Below, piece by piece: positions 29,001 through 32,231 of a DNA stretch of 32,231 nucleotides. A program made the position numbers and the translations under genes. The stretch is from Lachnospiraceae bacterium (GTDB lineage: Bacteria; Bacillota; Clostridia; Lachnospirales; Lachnospiraceae). Within the stretch, counting starts at the first letter, position 1. Every line of letters starts with the position of its first letter. Where the stretch lies: positions 1 to 32,231 of the forward strand of contig JAFWRC010000293.1 in the NCBI GenBank assembly GCA_017508825.1, given 5' to 3'. The notes beneath the pieces are model-generated. The model was not told the origin of the DNA and searched no databases. It worked only from the letters and a program-made list of their open reading frames with translations.

Positions 29001-29029
29001 AATATAGCATGTTTTTGTCAAACTTACAA
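29001..29029 (-). promoter_or_regulatory. Promoter of the FliD-like gene, with a long leader
   Basis: On the minus strand TTGTAA (29024-29029), 17 nt, then an extended -10 TGCTATATT (TATATT at 29001-29006). Transcription would start near 28994, leaving a 224-nt leader before the gene. The leader begins with a perfect 8-bp hairpin (AAAAGGGT with ACCCTTTT, 28966-28987). It contains one short open frame (28831-28947) with no convincing ribosome binding site. The rest of this gene-free stretch (29030-29118) is AT-rich and I see nothing else in it. Confidence 0.7.
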
Positions 29030-29117
29030 GAAATTTAAAAGAAATATTTGTGCAAAAAAGCAACAAAGATGTGCGTGAAACTTATGCATTTTTCACGCTC
29101 CGTTTCACAATTCTATC

Positions 29118-29207
29118 TCTTGGCTTCCCCTTGAGGGGCGCTGTGTGCCAGCGGCACACGTTCAGCGCCGACCGAGCCGGCAGGCGAGACCGCTGACTGA
29201 TGAGGTG
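29118..29207. repeat. REP/MITE-like palindromic element after the glycosyltransferase gene
   Basis: This GC-rich block of about 90 bp starts CTTGGCTTCCCCTTGAGGGG and ends CTGACTGATGAGGTG. In between it holds a strong hairpin: GGCGCTG and GTGTGCC on one side, GGCACAC and CAGCGCC on the other. From memory, blocks beginning with the TTCCCCTTGAGGGG motif and ending in TGATGAGGTG are widespread intergenic repeats in gut Firmicutes. It lies just past the stop codon of the glycosyltransferase gene and could fold as that transcript's 3' end. No transposase is present. Confidence 0.75.
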
Positions 29208-29212
29208 TTTCT

Positions 29213-30250
29213 TCAGCCTTTGCTCTCCATCGCCCTCCCCTTATATTCCACCGCCATCTGAAGAAGCGTCTCCGCCATCTCCGGATACAGCCCCGCCATC
29301 TTTTCGTAGCAGTGCGAGAGCATCTCCAACGGGATCTTCTCCCCGGCACGCGCCTGCAGGATCGGTTCGGTCTCCTGCAGCGCATTGATATACCAGACAC
29401 TGGCTTCCTCATAGTCCCCTGCATCAAAATAGTACTGCCCCAGCTCGCAGCAGACCTCCGAACAGGGTTCCAGACTGATATTCTTCAGTGCCCATTTAAA
29501 GAACGCATTCACATCTTTCGCCAGTCTGGCTGCTCTCGCCAGCACACAGTAGCAGTCCATCCGCTCATCCGCGCCGCGCTGTTCCTCATAGATCGCATTC
29601 TGAAATACCGGCACTGCCTGTGCAAAGTCCCTGTCCGTCCCAGATAAGAACAGCTCCATCGCATACATATGCAGCAGTTTCCCGGAAAGCGCCCTGCCTT
29701 CCGCTGCCGCCTTTAAGAAAACGCCGAAATCCCTTGCCGAATGCTGTGCCTCCGGCCAGTGCTGTATCTCGATCTCGCTGTCAAAGACCACAGGCTCCAG
29801 CCGCACCGATTCATGGATCGGATCGATCCAGACAAAAGTCCGCTGCCGCTTAAACAGCTTCGGTCGCAGATCCTTTTCAAAGTTTTCCGTCGTCTGGTAT
29901 CCGTGCCGGTTCACATACCACATCTGCACGATCTCGACTTCCGGCTCCATCACTTCCATCAAAGCCTTGAATTTTGCGGCATTCTCCGCATCGATCAGCT
30001 CATCCGCGTCGGCCGAGTAGATATAATCCCCGCTGCATTTGGAAAAAGCAAAATTCCGCGCCGCCGCAAAATCGAAGATCCATGCAAAATCATACAGCTT
30101 ATCCGTATACCGCGCCGCGATCTCCTTCGTCCTGTCCGTCGAACCGGTATCCACGATCACGATCTCGTCTGCCAAGTCTTTAAAAGAATCCAGACAACGT
30201 GCCAGCACATTCTCTTCATTTTTTACGATCATACATAAGGATACCGTCAT
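29213..30250 (-). CDS. Family 2 glycosyltransferase with C-terminal TPR-like region
   Basis: The product is 345 residues from the ATG at 30248-30250. The start overlaps the stop of the ligase-like gene by ATGA, so translation is coupled. Residues 1-100 are a GT-A domain: MTVSLCMIVKNEENVLARCL, VDTGSTDRTKEI and SADADELIDAEN (the DxD metal site, about 81-84). The second half is helical with TPR-like repeats (AVPVFQNAIYEEQ, EASVWYINALQE), as in many bacterial SPR-type glycosyltransferases. It probably transfers a sugar to a surface glycan or protein. Cytoplasmic, no membrane helix. A longer open frame upstream is a shadow of the ligase gene. Confidence 0.88.
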   Translation of the reverse strand: MTVSLCMIVKNEENVLARCLDSFKDLADEIVIVDTGSTDRTKEIAARYTDKLYDFAWIFDFAAARNFAFSKCSGDYIYSADADELIDAENAAKFKALMEVMEPEVEIVQMWYVNRHGYQTTENFEKDLRPKLFKRQRTFVWIDPIHESVRLEPVVFDSEIEIQHWPEAQHSARDFGVFLKAAAEGRALSGKLLHMYAMELFLSGTDRDFAQAVPVFQNAIYEEQRGADERMDCYCVLARAARLAKDVNAFFKWALKNISLEPCSEVCCELGQYYFDAGDYEEASVWYINALQETEPILQARAGEKIPLEMLSHCYEKMAGLYPEMAETLLQMAVEYKGRAMESKG

Positions 30251-31914
30251 TCTGCCGCTCCTTTCTCCGGATCCACCGACCTGTTGATCATTTCCGCCAT
30301 TCCCATCAGGATAAAGATGACCGGCGTACACTCGCACTGCTGGTAGCAGAAGATATTGTGTCCGACATACGCCGCAATACACGCCATAAAGACCATCAGT
30401 ACCGGTTCTTTTGCCACACGTTTTGCTGCCCGGAAAAATACCAGCAGAAAAATCCCCAGATAGGATACCAATCCCAGTACACCTTCCGTCACCAGCATAT
30501 TCAGCCATTCGTTGTGCGCGCAGGCCAGCGACAATCCATGCCAGTACTCTGCTACTTCATCCGCGCAATAGGTATCCATCGCCCCATCAAAACAGTCCGG
30601 TCCCACGCCGATCAGCAGGTCTTTAAACGATGCATTGGTAATGGCCCGCGCCGCCATACGCCAGTTAAAGCCGCGGTGGTTGCCCCAGCTTTCTCCGAAA
30701 TACAGAAAACTGCCTTCGCCTCCGATCTGCATTTTTCCGGTTGTCACCAGGATCATCAGCAGAAGCGCCGCCCAGACCACCAGTACTGCTGCCGTCTTCG
30801 TTACCCCCCAGATCCGGTCCCGGTGTTTTGAGATATCAAAAGCCGCTTTCCGCGCCCCCTCTTTTCCCTGCTGCGCATCTTCCATGGTTGCGATCCGGAA
30901 TGCCGCATAGATCCCGAGAAACAGGATCAGTACCACCAGCATCACCGGTGATCCGGTGATAAATCTCGTAAGCGCTTCGTCGTTGATGACATAGTTCGGT
31001 TCCCGTTCCGGGAACAATGCCCGCATCAAGCCGATCACACGGAACGATGCCAGCGCGATCAGTACGATTTCCAGGAAGCGCCGCATCTTCGCATTGCTTT
31101 CCAATGCGTAGCAGAAAAACACCATCAGGATAAGGAGCACCGCCATATACGCGCTGTCGCTGTTGATCGTGCAGACCATCCCGAACCCCAGCGCCACGAA
31201 GGCCCCGGCCAGTGCGCGCGTCCATATTTTTTCCGCGGTCTGGTAAAAATATAAACCAAAGGGCAGCGCCAGCACCGCATAAGAGGAATACCAGCTCGTC
31301 TGCCCGAGCGTTGAGAGAAACTTCTCGATATCCTCATCTCCCACCCGATCATACATCCCCAGTGGATTGAAGCAGAAGCGCTGCAGGATACCGATCTGGT
31401 AACAGATGGCTGCTGTGATCACCATCACGATCAGCGTAAACGGGCCCCACTTCCAGCCGCGCGCCACAAAGAAAAATGTTGCCACGAAAAACAGCTGGCT
31501 CATCACGCCCATATACCAGCCTTTATAGCCCCAGAGCGCCACATCCGGAAAACTGCTGAAGATATAGGACAGCATACTGACCGCAAGAAACACTGCCGCA
31601 GAATAATCCGCTGCAGATAAGGTCCTGAGCTTCCCGATCATCCGCTCATCCTTCCGCCAGGCAATAAAATTACAGATATACGCCGCCAGGATCAGAGACA
31701 GCCCGACAATGGAAACCCACTTAAAAAAGGCGTACTTGGTAGCCCCCATATTAAAGTATTTTCCGTGCTCTCCCAGATCATAATACAGTGGAAAAATGCA
31801 CAAAAAAAGAAACGCATATCCTGCGGTCAGCATCTCCAGCGCATTCTCGCTGAAGCTCTGCCATAACGTCTTCTGCGGCTTCTCCGGTGCCGCCTTTTTG
31901 TATTTTTTACCCAT
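30247..31914 (-). CDS. O-antigen ligase/polymerase-like (Wzy_C) membrane protein
   Basis: This is a 555-residue polytopic membrane protein with a Lys-rich start (MGKKYKKAAPEKPQK) and about ten to twelve hydrophobic segments. The large loop with RGFNWRMA, GVGPDCFDGAM and AHNEWLNMLVTEGVLGLVSYLGIF matches the Wzy_C signature of O-antigen ligases and polymerases. These join lipid-linked glycan units on the outer face of the membrane, and in Gram-positives relatives attach or polymerise surface glycans. AAAGG lies about 7 nt before the ATG. A strong promoter is 70 nt upstream. It is translationally coupled to the downstream glycosyltransferase, so the pair likely works on one glycan. Confidence 0.9.
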   Translation of the reverse strand: MGKKYKKAAPEKPQKTLWQSFSENALEMLTAGYAFLFLCIFPLYYDLGEHGKYFNMGATKYAFFKWVSIVGLSLILAAYICNFIAWRKDERMIGKLRTLSAADYSAAVFLAVSMLSYIFSSFPDVALWGYKGWYMGVMSQLFFVATFFFVARGWKWGPFTLIVMVITAAICYQIGILQRFCFNPLGMYDRVGDEDIEKFLSTLGQTSWYSSYAVLALPFGLYFYQTAEKIWTRALAGAFVALGFGMVCTINSDSAYMAVLLILMVFFCYALESNAKMRRFLEIVLIALASFRVIGLMRALFPEREPNYVINDEALTRFITGSPVMLVVLILFLGIYAAFRIATMEDAQQGKEGARKAAFDISKHRDRIWGVTKTAAVLVVWAALLLMILVTTGKMQIGGEGSFLYFGESWGNHRGFNWRMAARAITNASFKDLLIGVGPDCFDGAMDTYCADEVAEYWHGLSLACAHNEWLNMLVTEGVLGLVSYLGIFLLVFFRAAKRVAKEPVLMVFMACIAAYVGHNIFCYQQCECTPVIFILMGMAEMINRSVDPEKGAAE

Positions 31915-31990
31915 ATTAAAACCTTTTATATCATTGCCCTGTACACCACAGAGCCTTTTTCATCTTGCTATTATGTATTTTTCTATGTTC

Positions 31991-32019
31991 ATTATAGCCC
32001 CCGTCCTTTTATGCATCAA
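31991..32019 (-). promoter_or_regulatory. Promoter of the ligase-glycosyltransferase pair
   Basis: On the minus strand TTGATG (32014-32019), 17 nt, then TATAAT (31991-31996). Predicted start is near 31984. The -35 is inside one arm of a palindrome, GCATCAA, 8 nt, TTGATGC (32013-32034), a plausible operator. Confidence 0.85.
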
Positions 32020-32112
32020 CGTATTTCTTGATGCTTTTCATCTTTTTCGCGCTTTTTTCCTGAAACATTTCATCTTTTTCGCACTTTTTTCTTGAATAGT
32101 TTCATCTTTTTC
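32017..32112 (-). repeat. Three-copy 32-bp tandem repeat upstream of the ligase promoter
   Basis: On the minus strand each unit begins GAAAAAGATGAAA, continues with a variable middle containing TTCA or ATCA, and ends AAGAAAAAAG(C/T)GC. The conserved block occurs exactly every 32 bp (plus-strand positions 32039, 32071, 32103). The third copy, nearest the promoter, is more diverged and runs into the -35 palindrome. The array begins directly after the stop codon of the next gene to the right. Confidence 0.8.
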
Positions 32113-32231
32113 TCACATTGTGTAATTATGCTCCGCAATATCCTTGAAACATCCCGCCCCGAAATCCGGGAACTTCACCCAGTAGTTATCCAGATTATTG
32201 TTTCCGTTATTCTTCCGGATATAGGTGTCAA
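32113..32231 (-). CDS. C-terminal end of an unidentified protein, cut by the window edge
   Basis: The last 38 codons of a gene run in from the right edge and end at the TGA at 32113-32115. They read DTYIRKNNGNNN, then LDNYWVKFPDFGAGCF and KDIAEHNYTM. The composition is protein-like and the frame is the only long one at the edge. There is too little to name it. The glycan-related neighbours suggest, but do not show, a surface or carbohydrate role. Confidence 0.6.
   Translation of the reverse strand, partial: DTYIRKNNGNNNLDNYWVKFPDFGAGCFKDIAEHNYTM

Noticed and set aside
29113-29427. Arg-rich minus-strand frame over the REP-like element
   Set aside because: It is a shadow of the glycosyltransferase gene and the palindromic element, with repetitive Arg/Trp composition and no ribosome binding site.
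30251-30508. Upstream 86-residue extension of the GT2 glycosyltransferase
   Set aside because: It is a shadow of the ligase gene. The ATGA overlap at 30247-30250 marks the true start.
32017-32112. CRISPR array
   Set aside because: There are only three head-to-tail units with no spacers of even length between conserved repeats, and no cas genes. It is a simple tandem repeat.

Overview
The window looks like a piece of a Gram-positive, Clostridia-type chromosome, most likely Lachnospiraceae. The evidence is the EF-Tu, EF-G and RpoB/RpoC sequences, the AGGAGG ribosome binding sites, the canonical TTGACA/TATAAT promoters and the L10 leader. This family assignment is my inference from sequence feel, not from a search. 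Every gene I can support lies on the minus strand, so the window reads from right to left.

Region 1 (32231 down to about 25580) is a surface-glycan and cell-surface segment. It holds the 3' end of an unidentified gene, an O-antigen-ligase-like membrane protein overlapping a GT2 glycosyltransferase, a FliD-like flagellar cap-related protein, an acidic protein of unknown function and a second glycosyltransferase. Repeats lie between these genes: a three-copy 32-bp tandem repeat, and a REP/MITE-like palindromic element.

Region 2 (25556 down to 42) is the universal transcription/translation cluster: rpmG-secE-nusG-rplK-rplA, rplJ-rplL, rpoB-rpoC, rpsL-rpsG-fusA-tuf. It is interrupted twice. Between rplA and rplJ sit a CapA-family protein, an Asp/Glu-racemase-family enzyme and an 82-bp near-perfect palindrome. 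Between rplL and rpoB sits a six-gene operon with its own strong promoter: DltA-like adenylation enzyme, DltC-like carrier protein, membrane-anchored transglutaminase-like protein with Ig-like repeats, DltB-like MBOAT transferase, DltD-like SGNH protein and a lipoprotein. This looks like a dlt-type system that activates a small (amino) acid in the cytoplasm, passes it across the membrane and loads it on a surface polymer. Several key residues differ from classical D-alanylation, so its substrate is open. It is the best candidate here for an under-described system.

The ribosomal blocks carry readable control signals. Strong sigma-A promoters precede rpmG, rplJ, the dlt-like operon, rpoB, rpsL and tuf. 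There is a classic L10 leader with antiterminator and terminator, a structured leader before rplK, and terminators after rplA, rplL and rpoC. rpoC carries a one-base frameshift near 8155, most likely a base missing from a C run. Several starts are shorter than the longest open frame: rpsG (GTG, 156 aa), rpsL, rpoB and most of the dlt-like genes.
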